Below are positions 1 to 11,452 of a DNA stretch of 64,000 nucleotides, in pieces. The position numbers and the translations under genes were made by a program. The DNA comes from Coleophoma eucalyptorum (lineage: Eukaryota > Ascomycota > Leotiomycetes > Helotiales > Dermateaceae). Numbering within the stretch: position 1 is the first letter of the stretch; every line of letters begins with the position of its first letter. The DNA is taken from positions 1 through 64,000 of the forward strand of contig JALRME010000064.1 in the NCBI GenBank assembly GCA_026120035.1. Direction: 5' to 3'. The notes beneath the pieces are model-generated. The model did not search any database. It was given only the letters and a program-made list of their open reading frames with translations, and was not told the origin of the DNA.

Positions 1-1458
1 GTAATGTTGATATAATGTAGTGTTAAAGTAAAAAGAGGGTATTTTGGTGGGAAGTGGCCCACTCGCTTATATGGCCCACTCACTTATAAATCACGTTAGT
101 ACAAATAAGCAAATAGTACACCCTACCTAACTCTCTATTATATAATTATAAATAAAACTATAACCAATGCCTTAAATAACTACTTTAATATATTATCTAA
201 ATCGTACGGAGTAGCTATACTAGCCTGTGTTACATCCCACTTATGAGAGATAAGTATCATGTGACTTGGGAGTAGGAATTATCTGAAGAGCTACTCCCAT
301 CCCACTTAGTGGGAGTTAAAGAGTAGATTAAATCAACTCCTCGACTCCTAATAAGCGAGATCAAGTTAGTATTTAAGAACACGAAGTTCTCAAATAGATA
401 GGAGCTTCGTGCTCAACTTCAATCCTTCATTTCATACCTGAACTTGATCTAAATCAGTTACGTGCTTCTACTATTCATCAGTACTTCGTTGATCCTATAG
501 TGATTATCTATAGAAGGAACTTAGAAAGTTCATAAGCCCCTACCTCACCCCACACTGAAGGAGCCTACGGCACCGCCCACTGCACGGGACGTAACAGGCT
601 ACTTATAATCTTCCAAGAGGCCACATTACGTTGACAATTCATTACCCCCGAACAGTCAGAGGACAGAATCAAGTGGCGAAGCAATGCAAACCCTAAACCC
701 TTAGAATTACTGATTTTGAGATAAATGGTCAGCCAGCCAGGCTGAATACCGGAAGTTTTGAGCATTCGATACCGGAATATAGTAAATAGCAGCATCCAAA
801 ATCTTCGTCTGTGCGGTCGAAAGAAATCTTTTCTATGATCTTATACTGAAGTGAAATTTCTTCACCCTACTTTTAATTCATGATAGGTACGTGCTTTCGG
901 TTATAAAGTCAGAGTGCTTTGAGCGATATGTACTGATTCTCCTAAGACAGTTTCAAGGATCTAGAGCATTTGCTATGTGCGGAGTATCTTATCTATACAA
1001 CGTTAGTGTATCTATCTATATATATATCATTATCATCATTCCTATATCAAACCCCGGGCAAGTTCTCCTGGTCCATAGTTACGGTTCGGCATGTGATGTG
1101 ATTGGATCATGCAGTTGACTGCTATCGGCGCTCCGATGCAGCATCCAATCATAAGATTATAGTGAACAAGTCGAGCTTCCCCCCCTGTTTTCTTGTGATG
1201 TTATGGGTTTACCGGGGAAGCTTGAGTGAAAATAGGCCATTCGTGTCTTATCTTTATTTTCATCATCGTTAATGAGCTAGAGTGGGAGAGTTCAATCTTG
1301 ATCTCGGGATGCTTGGGGATGAGGCCTTATCACCTTATCATCTATGAGCTCCTAGCCCACTACTGAACGCATGCGTCAGCTTCCACATATATATCCTGGC
1401 AGGAGCAAGTCAACTTAGACCTCCATTTTTGATCTCTCGTTTTATTTCAGGAGGAAAA
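1..1458. other. AT-rich non-coding stretch, possible transposon debris
   Basis: I see no convincing gene. The first 130 bases hold two near-identical copies of a GGCCCACTCGCTTAT-like word (about 55-70 and 79-93). From about 240 to 540 there are short palindromes around CCCACTTAGTGGG and ACGAAG..CTTCGT, the sort of sequence seen in degraded LTRs, but I could not find paired ends or a target duplication. The last few hundred bases are presumably the promoter of the transporter that starts at 1459. Confidence 0.4.
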
Positions 1459-3334
1459 ATGTCTCTCAGAAAAGTCAGCACCGAGAAATATGCACGCGAT
1501 GCTGAGTTAGCAATCGCAGCGCCTATTTCCTACCCCATTGACGAACACAATGACAAAGAGAGAGAGGTATTTGAAAAGAAAGACGGTGTGGTGGACTTTC
1601 GAACCGTGGGTTGGCCTAGGGCTACGGGCATTTTCCTCAAAGGTATACATGCAATCGAGACAATTGCTGATCCATACTAACATTTAATAGTCATCTTCGC
1701 TACTGGTGTACTCAGCATTCCCACTTCATTTTCTTCGCTCGGTACGCTTTAATTGCTTAATCGAAGATATCATCTAACCAGATTCAGGCGCGGTGCCTGG
1801 TGTGCTGTCTGTCATCGGATGGGGTGCTCTGAATACCTGTACGTATTCTCTCGCTGTAAATCTATTCGCGCTCACAGGGAGATAGATCTTGCCATTATTA
1901 TCGGGAACTTCAGATCAGAACATCCATCGAATCACTCCGTCGCAGATATGGCTGGAATACTGGGTGGTCCCATTCTTAAAGAATTGGTTGGGGCACTCTT
2001 CGTAATTGCGTGAGTATTCAGCCCTGCTCCGAGCAGAAAGACTTGCACTAACAATCACACAGCTGGATTCTTGGGACAGGTTCAGGTATTGTTGGAATTG
2101 CTGTTGCACTAAATACTTTCTCGGATCACGCAGCATGCACCGTGTGGTGGTGCTTTCTAGCTACAATCCTTATTTCTGCATTATCCAGCGTTCGAACCTT
2201 TCACTCCATTGGATGGCTCACCTGGACGGGATTCATTTCTATTTTTATTGCTGTATTCATTGTAGTGTAAGCCTCTTCTACTGATCCAGACCAGCCACAA
2301 CAGTGAAAATGCCTAATAACTTTCAGGATCGGAGTGACTTTTCGTGATCGTCCAGCTGGGGCTCCACAGACCGGTCCATTCGAATTAGGCTTCATGGTCA
2401 TAGGTCATCCCACGTTTCAATCTGGAATCACCGCCTCTGCTACCATCTTCGTCTCGTCAGCTGGTCCAGTTGCATTCGTTCCAGTCATAGCTGAGATGCG
2501 AAATCCGGGGGACTATAAGAAGGCATTATACAGCTGCATGGGCTTTGTGCATATAACGTATATTGTCTTTCCCTTGGTTGTATATAAGTGGTGTGGTACA
2601 TGGGTCACGAGTCCCTCCTTGGGAGTGAGTAGTCTCCGAGAAGATGGGATAGTGCTAAAAGCTGATGTCAACAGAGTGCTGGACCGACGCTCCAGAAGGT
2701 CTCATACGCCGTGGGAGTTTTCGGCCTTCTTGTTTCGGCTGCCCTTGGAAATCATGTGAGTATCCGTAACTTCATCGAGGCAACTGTGCCCTGATACTAG
2801 AGAATAGGTTGCGGCTAAGTTCTTGTTGGTTCGAATACTCCGTAATACCAGACATTTACAATCAAATACACTTGTACACTGGGGAACATGGCTGTATGTA
2901 ATCCTAAGCGACTCAGGTTTGACGCTGTGAGCTAAAAGAGCATCTAGATGCTGTACTTTCGGACTCTGCGCCATCTCTTTTATCCTCGCCGAAGCCATTC
3001 CTATCTTCAACTTTATCCTTGCTCTCACCGGATCTCTCTGCTTTGCCCCACTTCAGATTGCTCTTCCAGGCTGTCTTTATCTTTTTCAGTACCGAAACAC
3101 CTACAGAGTCGGAACAGCTACCCAGAAGATTATGTATTACGCACACTGCTTTCTGCCACTTTTTGGTGCTTTTATGTGTGTTGGGGGAACGTATGGTGTT
3201 GTACAGAGCATCGTGGATGCTTACGCCGATGGAACTGTTGGTAAGTGATGTCAAAAATGATAAGTCAAACCAATTGAGGCTTAATCTATTTAGGAGGGAT
3301 CTTCTCTTGTGCCAATGACTCAGGAATTGCGTAA
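1459..3334 (+). CDS. mtr-like neutral amino-acid transporter (Aa_trans/AAAP family), 10 exons
   Basis: A plasma-membrane amino-acid permease resembling the Neurospora N (mtr) system. Splicing by eye gives exons 1459-1642, 1691-1741, 1788-1838, 1886-2009, 2063-2266, 2327-2624, 2675-2755, 2808-2893, 2948-3240 and 3294-3334. They sum to 1413 nt, or 470 residues, which as I recall is the length of Neurospora Mtr. Family words run through the exons in order: [68 protein letters not shown], and near the end [20 protein letters not shown]. Every intron is about 45-60 nt with GT..AG ends. No in-frame stop remains after splicing, so the gene appears intact even though unspliced reading frames look broken. 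The start is the first ATG in frame, after a purine-rich leader (GGAGGAAAA). Family assignment is strong; substrate is inferred. Confidence 0.88.
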
Positions 3335-4291
3335 TTATCAAGCTTATGCTTGCAACTTCCCAGGCCGTTCATTACCAAAATGGGCTGGAACGCGCTGGCC
3401 AAGTTTTATTGGTATCACCAATGCCGGGGAAAGAATGGAAATGAAAAGTACCGCTGTTGTTCACAGATTGCACAATACCTCCTCAGCATGCCTGAGTTGT
3501 ATCGAAACAAATATCAACATTTCAGGAAGCAGAAAGATTGTGATGAATTCTTTGGCGTCCATTCGTCCGCCTACTTCATCCATGACTGCTCTTGAGTTCT
3601 CTCTTTGTTACCTTTCTTTTAGATTCAGAAACCGGATTTTTTCGAGAACAATAAACTCAGATACACCTGAAAGTGATCATTGAAATATTTGGATTACCAT
3701 AGTATCAAGTGGACTTTGCTCACTCGGAAATGGATGTTTTTATCAATTGACTTGAGGCACGGTACTAGGCACGATTGAACTCGGGGTATCTTGACCAACA
3801 GAATTTCTAAGGTAGTATTTGCTAACTTGCCGCATATGATCCGCCAGCCAGCACTAATCTAAGACTAAAACATTTCTCGATACTAAAAGCGCATAGTCGT
3901 ACTACCCTTGAACTTGGCGCTAGTGTGATCATGTCTTTGGATAGGCACAGGGCACGCTTTATTAAGCTTTTGTTCGAAATCTAATTAGATTGTTCTTGCA
4001 GAACAACTATATTACAGGCCTACTAACAATATCCTTCTTACTACAGAAAATAAAAAGAAGTGAATATCCAAATAGCTACCATTTTCTCGTTTTTTATGCG
4101 TATTCAAATTCTCTTATCAGTTAACAATCTCATTATGGTTTGTCAAGCTCTACAATCCTGCCTTATTTGTAGATGCTGCCAAATTCCGCCAAACTCACGT
4201 TCTAATCAGGATTTAGTTGCAACCAGTGCATTTAACTAAATCCTGGGCTCAGAACCGGACTCAAATCCACAGTAGCTGCAGTAGTGTCATC
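3335..4291. other. Intergenic region with one perfect hairpin
   Basis: No gene seen. It separates the 3' ends of the transporter and the phospholipase B remnant. The only structure is a 12-bp perfect inverted repeat near 4207-4245, listed separately. Confidence 0.5.
4207..4245. repeat. 12-bp perfect inverted repeat (hairpin)
   Basis: CAGGATTTAGTT at 4207-4218 is matched by its exact reverse complement at 4234-4245, with a 15-nt loop. It lies about 50 bp beyond the end of the phospholipase remnant, in the convergent gap between two genes. It could be an RNA 3'-end structure, the tip of a degenerate foldback element, or chance. There is no oligo-T run, and bacterial-type terminators do not apply here. 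Confidence 0.6.
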
Positions 4292-6165
4292 TTACGTGCC
4301 GGCCCAACAGTATTTCTCAAAACAATTCTTGTTCTGAAGTGGAGTATGTATACCAGCTTTCCCTAGACTACATTCAATGGCTGCACATCCGAGACAAATG
4401 GGCCACTCTGAGTCCAATGTTCCGTTGCCTTGTGTTACTTGATTGAAACCATGACAAAAGTATTGTTCATCTCGGCACGGGTAGTCTCGGCTTCTCCGGC
4501 AGAATAATTCGAATAAGAAGAGTAGGGAGTGTTGGCGAAGTAGGGAACAATTGGACATTGCGTATCCTGGGTTGTCGTTAAGCTGGGATTGCAGACAAAA
4601 ACACACTGGCTTGTATGTATAATTGAGGTTTAAAATTGTAGACGACGGTCAATCGGAAATCGAATGATAGAGGCCTCCGCCTGTAGGTAAGTGTTATAGA
4701 GATTGGTGCCATTTTTCCAACTGTGAGGAGGTGCGACCGAGCTATCATCGCATGCTATTATGATTGATGGTTCACATGCAGGCTGGATCAGACCCCAAAT
4801 TGGGATCGTTTGTCCTGATTACGAACCATACATAACTTGCAGAATAGATGCTGTCTGCACGTCGGCGGGCGAAGAACTCAAGCCTGCAAAAGGATGGGGT
4901 ATATCTGCATAGGCGACCTCTGGTAGACCTGAGTTGAATACGGTTTCGTAAGTTTCTGTTATTAAGGCGAGCTCCGAGCGAGACACAACTTCCTCGTTTG
5001 AGAAGTCCAGCTGCAGCGTTTGATCGCTTAGCGAAAGATCCCTCAGTGCCGTTCGACGCATCTTCGATACACCATAATTTATATATACTAGAAGAAATGC
5101 CAATCACGAATCTGATGATCCAGTTTAGCGTCAATTGTTTAAACGATAGGCCACATCCCCTTATACTTACGGTGTTCTGTCAAAACCCCTGAACACAAGC
5201 GGTTTCATTCACAACTGATCCATTTTCAACCCGTGTTCCTAACCATATAGTTGGAATAAACGCGTTGACGGAGCGTCCCCATCCACCAACCTCGAATAGT
5301 GTAAGATCAATCTGAATTTCAAGAGTTAGTGTCGGTATTACCGTATGTTAGAATAAACTCACTGTTGTGTCGTTCGCGTAAGCGACTTTCAGTCCAAAGA
5401 ATTCTTTATCAGAATCAGGCACCAGTAATCCTTGAACGATAGGGAGTGGCATCTGATGATTTATGAAACAACTTAGGTTGGTTACGGATGACCATGTAAT
5501 ATTTAGTCCTCCATCAGGATCAGCAAACTGGTAGCCCCACATCAGGCTAAATAAATCACTGATTGTGACATTGAAGCCCGCTTCTGCCTGGGCGGCGATA
5601 TCCTCAAAAGTTGTCTGGATTGTTATCGTATATTGAGAGTTGTTGATAGCTGCAAATCTATTGATCTCCGATTTCCATATGTCCATATCTTATCGCCCAT
5701 TGGAAAATTGTTAACGGCATATGAAACGGTTGGAAATAAGCCACCAGATAGCTCACTCATATAGGTCATCGACTGAAGAAGACCACTAGTTTGTTGTTTA
5801 ACTGGGGCTTCCAAGCGGGAGTCAATTGCTCGCAATGTTGTCGTTCCCGTGTATGCTAAGCCCTATCTACTTCCACTAATTGCCAGACCCATGGTAGGAA
5901 CCTCTTCGTAATTGGACCTTTAGATATGTCGGATGTACTGCGAGACATGACAATCTTCTATCTACAACTATTCAAAGTATTCCGCAAGATCATTTAACAC
6001 CACTTTCTTGCGTAAATGGACCCACTCTGTCTCGTCTGGGCTAAGACCGATGGCAGGCCGAATCCATTGCACATCTGAAGGGCAATCAACGTAGACTGGA
6101 GCATAGCTGGGAAATGACTCTCCTAGTGATTTCTGGATGAGGTTTTGTAGGAAACCTAGGGCCAT
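4292..6165 (-). pseudogene. Decayed phospholipase B / lysophospholipase gene
   Basis: Reading right to left, pieces of a fungal secreted phospholipase B appear in the correct order but in different frames. First is YAPVYVDCPSDVQWIRPAIG with GLSPDETEW (6165-5968), then SGLLQSMTYMSELSGGLFPT near the nucleophile serine (5835-5623). Next are AEAGFNVTISDLFS..GYQFADPDGG (5686-5348) and, after a plausible intron, an exon matching the family's NGS..CVQGF region (about 5300-5190). The C-terminal [23 protein letters not shown] block (4606-4292) ends it. The frame shifts near 5690, where an upstream TAA blocks reading through. It shifts again in a TTTT run near 5190. The DGGED-type segment carrying the catalytic aspartate is not found between 4770 and 4606. 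The first glycine of the GxSGG motif is glutamate. Secretion and function are lost by inference. Confidence 0.85.
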
Positions 6166-8799
6166 GATCAGCTACTACTTAAGTAGGTGGATGAAGAATC
6201 TAAGATCGCACCTACAAATAGCAGAGCGTTCATTGAAACAATCTTCATTTTTGAAAGAATCTCTTAATATTTAAGGCTTTTTGGCATAATGAAATGCAGA
6301 TGCAATGTTCTGGGAGAGTTTGCAATCGTCTATATATACTTGCGGTGACCCTTTCGCATCTTACGGCCTAATTGTAATAGTGATAAATATGACAACAATC
6401 TTTGAACTATTTTGTACCTATTGAGATATTTCCCTTTGAAGGCTAGCACTGCGATCGGCATTCAAGCATTTAGACGAGTAAAGAGGATGGCCTGCACGGT
6501 AATTACCTATGCTAGCGCGGTCTTATACACTGCTCCCTGCATGACGAAGAATTATCACAGCTCGGATTCTATCCGAGACCGTACTAATACAGTTTAGTCA
6601 CCCCAAGAGGCCCATAATGAGTATTATTCTCATGGCTACTCGGCTGTCTTCGCAAGAAGCGTCCTCGGCTGCACTCTGATACCATCCCCGTTGCTCAGCC
6701 ACATGCCTACGAGATGCATTCCCGGATTCAGAGTGTGCAATTGGCACTGCCGCTGTTTCTTGGCGCAGCTAAGCTTTCTGCGAAAATTCAAGGCTGCTTA
6801 GTTTAACCTCCTTGACCACTGGGACTGGAGGAGAAAGAATACTAGCGATTTGTCGTCGCAGGAATGATTTCGAGAAAGTTCCAGATTAACAAGATCTGAT
6901 CAGGAATTAATGCTGAACTCGGCGAGCACTTGACCAAAGACAGACGAGAAGATCCATGTTCTTTACGTACAGTACAGTCCAGCCACATTGCTCATATTCG
7001 GTTTCTCGTTCTCGTTACACAATAGGCTAGAGCCATGTGGCAACAGTCAGCGACCGATCCCGAAAAGGCTCTCTATGTAGCGCCGTCAGCACCCAAATTT
7101 ATCACTACATTCTCACGTCTACTCGATGTCAACCTGACCATTAAAGTCGAAGACTGATGTAAATCATAAGCAAACCAACTTCGTAAATTATGGGAATAAT
7201 AGATTTCAATATTCGAATTTCGCTCTTGTCTACTATACGAAATATCCTCTACTTCCACCCCCTCTTGCCTCCCCGAGGTTTTATTTGTCAAGGTAACCTC
7301 ACGAGATCAATAAAGTCTCGAACAAAATTAAATGACCACCGTGACAAAAAAATAAGGATGGTAAATAGCCCATGTATTCGTCATCTGTCATGGCTATTTC
7401 CTCTTGTACAATATGCGAAATGAAGATCTATTTCGTCAACCATAACACCACTCGCATTCATGAGGCAAACCTTCTACGATATCTTATAGCAGTTCTATTC
7501 TGGAGACTATGTGAATGTTCATTTTTCACAGGGGCTGTGTTAGTCAACGAGCTAAATTTGTGACACGTTTGGCTTATGTGAGACTCGTTCAAAAGTCATA
7601 TAGCTGGAGTCCTTGTCCACGACTAACGTAAGGAAGATTATCATCATTATGAAGTAGTTAGTTGCACTAGTCTGTAAATTGCAACTGATGATGATACTTA
7701 TGGGTCTCTTGAAGAGATTCCGAATAGTAGTGTTGATGCAACAATGACTCTCGATGGGCAACTAGGAAGAAAAGAGCAACCCCCCCCACTCCCAGCCCCC
7801 GGCAAAAGTTGTCCATATTTTTCGATATCTCCATCAGGGGGATATTCCTCGACTGATACGCTATGGTGTCCAGGTAAGAGCATTCTGGGAATGCAAACCT
7901 TCAGCATTTCCTGCCAAGAAATGCCTGGTCCGCACATTTATTGCCCGAGTTTGGCGAGCAGTTTCACAAGCAGACCTTGAAAGAAAGCTAACTCTGAAAT
8001 TTATTTGCATCAGGCCGAATTATTTTGTTAAGTTTCGGTGATGCTCTCTTTCTGGTGATTTGCAGCATGTAAGACACCGATCCTTGATAGATGCTTCTGT
8101 CTGTTTATGCGGGTAAGTAATCCTGTCTCAAGGATGTGAGCATTTGTGCCACCAGAGACAGAATAATTGTTAAATGCTGCTCAATCCCAAGCTCAAATCC
8201 AATTTCCGACAATGCCTTACCTCCTGCAGAAATATAGAGCAATAAACTAAGTATATCTCAGCTCTAACGATGACAGTGCCAATTATGATGCGCTGAGACC
8301 AAATAATCTATGGGATTACAACGAATCGGCTTATGCGATTGCCGAGACACTAACACCATTCACAGTTCTCTGAAATGATCTGACATAGCTGTTGTCATAG
8401 AACCTGTGATCGTGTTTATCACTGCTGACGCTGACTACAATTCTATGGGGTTAAGTGCAGCATGGTCGGGTCGGGCTAGAATAAGATCTGGGAAGCAAGT
8501 TCCATCTAATCGGCAATGATGTCTAAAGTTTTGAAGGGGAAAAATTCATTTTGAAAGTAGACTCCTGAAACAATCTAAAGATGTGTCTCTACTTTTCCTC
8601 GGCTAGAGCGGCCATAATGGAGTGTCTATGTACACACATTTGAAAAGTAAGTATACAAGAATGAAAATATAGAGATGCCGTACCCTTGAAAAGGCTGACA
8701 TCATGTGACACTACTAAGAGTCTTGGGACCGATGGTCATGTTCTGAAACTCTCTTCCATCTGCATCCCATCTTGCCAGAAGGCAATGACAGACTTCACC
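6166..8799. other. Long intergenic region without a recognised gene
   Basis: About 2.6 kb between the phospholipase remnant and the cellobiohydrolase 3' end. Several 60-80 codon open frames exist on both strands, for example minus 7698-7937 and plus 7744-7980 over a locally GC-richer patch with a run of C near 7783. None resembles a family I know, and none links to neighbours by splice signals I could trust. A patch near 6700-6800 has moderately gene-like composition and may be a relic. Confidence 0.35.
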
Positions 8800-10716
8800 C
8801 TAAACACATTGGGAGTACCAGTCATTAGAAACGGTGCAAGTACCCTCGGCGCAGGTAGTTCCGCCAGTCCAGCCCTCACCTCCGCATTGGCCGTAGAGAG
8901 CAATAGTACCGGTGCCAGTGGCAGCAGCTGAAGATGTAGTCGTGGATACCTTGCTGCAGCTCTTTTTGGAAGAATTGGCAGCTGTTGAGGTAGCCACTTC
9001 TGCAACGGATGAAGTAGCAGCTTCTGCAGTAGACGAGGTAACTGCTTCGGTGGCGGCAGAGGCGACTGTTGCAACGGATGAGGTAACAGCTTCGGTGGCG
9101 GCAGAGGCGACTGTTGCAACGGATGAGGTAACAGCTTCGGTGGCGGCAGAGGCGACTGTTGCAACGGACGAGGTAACAGCTTCGGTGGCGGCAGAGGCGA
9201 CTGCTGCAACGGACGAGGTAGCAACAACTTCAGCGGATGAGGCAGTAACTACTCCAGCGGATGAGGTAGCAGCTGATGTGGCAGCGGAGGCAGCTGCTGT
9301 AGTGCTGGAGCTGGAGCTGCTAGTGTCGTTGAAGGTGGAGCCAATGGGTCCGATCTTGATGTTGGAGTAGGTGACAGATGCGCTACCAGAAGCGGATTCA
9401 ACATCAGATGGCGTTCCAGAGGTGGTTGCGCAGGTACCACGAGAGATACCTGGGGTGCTCGCGTCACCATCCACTGGGTAATCACTGTCAAGCCACAACA
9501 TGCTGGCAGAGTAATCATCCCAAATGCTCATGACCAGAACCATACCAGCGGCCATTGACTCACTCATTGTTGCCATACCACCATTGGTACCGAAGTAATC
9601 AGTGTCACCAAAGGAAGTCTTCTGAGCAGTGCAGAAGTCGTCGGTGATGGAGTTTCCAGAAACACCAGAGATATCGGAGCTTGGTTGGGCGTAGGTAACA
9701 CCATCTTGGACGTAAAAGCGCTTGATCTCAGAGAGGGTTCCGGTGGTCGTGCCATCATCAGTGATAAATTGTGTTACAACAGTGATGGCCTTCGTGGTAT
9801 CAATAGTCATGTCACTACCGAAGAAAGTGGTATTGCCCATACGGTATGGGTTGAAGTCACATCCATCAGCATCGCAGAGGCCAGTGTTTCGGGTGCAATC
9901 ATCGCCCGTACACGCCGTCTGCGAGTCGACGGTGCAGGAGTGGGGAGTAACGGCATTGGCGATGGAGTTAGCTTCCCATACATCCATCTCGGAACAACAA
10001 GATCCCCAGTCACCAGTTCCCGAGTTAGCGCTTCCCTCTTCAGCAGTCCAGCCAACCACATTGGCCTAATGAGATGTCAGTTAAGTCTACGATTGCGAAA
10101 AGCTAGAGATGAAGTATCTTACCGTGCCGTTGATAAATTTCAGATCACGAGGGCATTGAGCATCGCAGTAACCTGTGCCATACTTTGCACCAGCTGCATT
10201 GGTAGAGTATTTGGCCATACCGCCATCAGCGTCCATAGGGACGAAATATAGTGCACCGTTGAGACCACAAGGAAGGTTGGAAACATCGACATCGAATGTG
10301 AATTCCTGGCCAAGGAGCATGAACTTCTTGTAGGTCGTTTCACTGTCCATCAGGTAAGTGCGAGAGCCAACATTACTTCCCGTCACGAATGCTAATGTCA
10401 AGGCATCGTCGGTGGTGGTGATACCGTAGGTTCCTTCATAATCGGCACCATCAACGGCACATGCGGAGGTGCAGGTCTCGGCGTCCGGGCAGACGGTGGC
10501 ATCCCAAGTGTTGCCCGTGTAGCAGTTGGTTCCAGACGAATCATGAAGCCATCTCCAGTTGGCATCGAGCACAATCTCATCCGCTTCCGTGGTACAGCCA
10601 GTGCTGGTGCAGGTCGAGATGGTCAAGCTAGGATGAGTCTCAGTAGTTGAAGTACCAACCTGTTGAGCGCCAGCGCCGGCCAGGAAGGAAAGTGCGAGCA
10701 CGGCTGCAGAATACAT
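8800..10716 (-). CDS. GH7 cellobiohydrolase with C-terminal CBM1
   Basis: A secreted exo-cellulase that releases cellobiose from the reducing end of cellulose chains. Exon 1 is 10716-10123 and exon 2 is 10065-8800; the 57-nt intron runs from GTAAGA to ATTAG. The protein has 619 residues. A signal peptide ([17 protein letters not shown], then QQ) opens it. The GH7 core contains the signature SEMDVWEAN with the expected catalytic residues E224, D226 and E229 (precursor numbering). Many paired cysteines are present. A Ser/Thr/Ala linker is lengthened by four exact-phase 15-residue repeats. The protein ends in a CBM1 with [13 protein letters not shown] and a DWYSQCV terminus. I chose the ATG at 10716, directly before the signal peptide, over an in-frame ATG 51 nt upstream. 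At 619 residues it is longer than the roughly 510 usual for CBH I, mostly because of the linker. A transposon sits about 280 bp upstream. Confidence 0.96.
9032..9211 (-). repeat. 45-bp tandem repeat in the cellulase linker (4 copies)
   Basis: Four contiguous 45-bp units (9032-9076, 9077-9121, 9122-9166, 9167-9211) differ by only a few bases. Each encodes 15 residues of the form [15 protein letters not shown]. The repeat is in frame and lies between the GH7 catalytic domain and the CBM1. Partial, more diverged copies flank it on both sides. Such arrays change copy number by slippage, so linker length may vary between strains. Confidence 0.95.
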
Positions 10717-10985
10717 TTTGGAGGAGAAAAGAATGAACGGTTGTTTAACCAGAAACAAAGAAGGCAAGAAAAGAGTGTGCTTGACTAAGGATGAAAGTCA
10801 ACGCAAGAGTTTTGGGTGAGCTCCTGCTTTATGTATCCTGTTACCTACACCAAGCAATCTAGCCAGGACATATCTCTTCACTCCGGATTTGAAATGGGGT
10901 TCCAAGTTGAGAGCTTAAATTCTCGATATGGTCAGTCGTCCGATCTCATCCCATGTTGTAAATTCATGGGGCGCCATACGGTGGT
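10717..10985 (-). promoter_or_regulatory. Proximal upstream region of the cellobiohydrolase
   Basis: This 270-bp stretch between the start codon and the transposon should hold the core promoter. Read on the minus strand, an ACATAAAG word near 10830-10840, about 115 bp before the ATG, is a possible TATA element. I did not find a convincing pair of CreA-type SYGGRG sites here. The assignment rests mainly on position. Confidence 0.4.
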
Positions 10986-11452
10986 ATGTTTAATGGGCGA
11001 AAGATTTATATACCCTGCATCTCCCCTGTAAAGATTCATTTCCCACCGCGTTCCGCTTCCGGTCGCAATTGAGATTCTTTAGGTACTTGAATTGAAGTCT
11101 AGCATAGTGCTTTACTTATATCGTAATAATAGCCTACTTTAAGAAAATTCTACAGGTATTAAATTAAATCTTATCAATCAAGTAGATTCTAATATTCTTA
11201 CTAGCAAATATTAGAGCTATAGCTACCTAGAAAATCCGTCAAAATCAAAATTTAAAATTGTTAGTTTAGTGAGATCTTCACTGGCTTTAGTAATTATTTT
11301 AGCGATTTTTAGGGGATAGAGTGTTAGTAATTAGTGAGCTATATGCTGAAACCTCATATCAAGTCAGACAGAATTCTGTAAGCGGAACACGGTAGGAAAT
11401 AAATCTTCACAGGGGAGATGCAGGGTATATAAATCTTTCGCCCATGTTTAAT
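10986..11452. mobile_element. 449-bp MITE with 64-bp inverted ends and 9-bp target duplication (Mutator-like)
   Basis: The element spans 10995-11443. Its ends (10995-11058 and 11380-11443) are reverse complements over 64 bp with four differences, all transitions; the tips read GGGCGAAAGATTTATATACC. The word ATGTTTAAT is repeated directly on both sides, at 10986-10994 and 11444-11452, a clean 9-bp target-site duplication. Nothing inside codes for a protein. Long inverted ends plus a 9-bp duplication are typical of Mutator-like (MULE) elements; hAT elements make 8 bp. Three of the four differences between the arms are CA/TA or TG/TA changes, as repeat-induced point mutation would leave. The element lies in the upstream region of the cellobiohydrolase. 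Confidence 0.93.

Noticed and set aside
200..560. Possible solo LTR with short palindromes
   Set aside because: No matching second end, primer-binding site or target duplication could be found.
7698..7980. Overlapping 78-79 codon frames on both strands over a GC-richer patch
   Set aside because: No recognisable motif on either strand and the open frame can follow from local composition alone.
8912..9370. 152-codon plus-strand frame inside the cellulase gene
   Set aside because: Shadow of the repetitive, stop-poor linker on the other strand.
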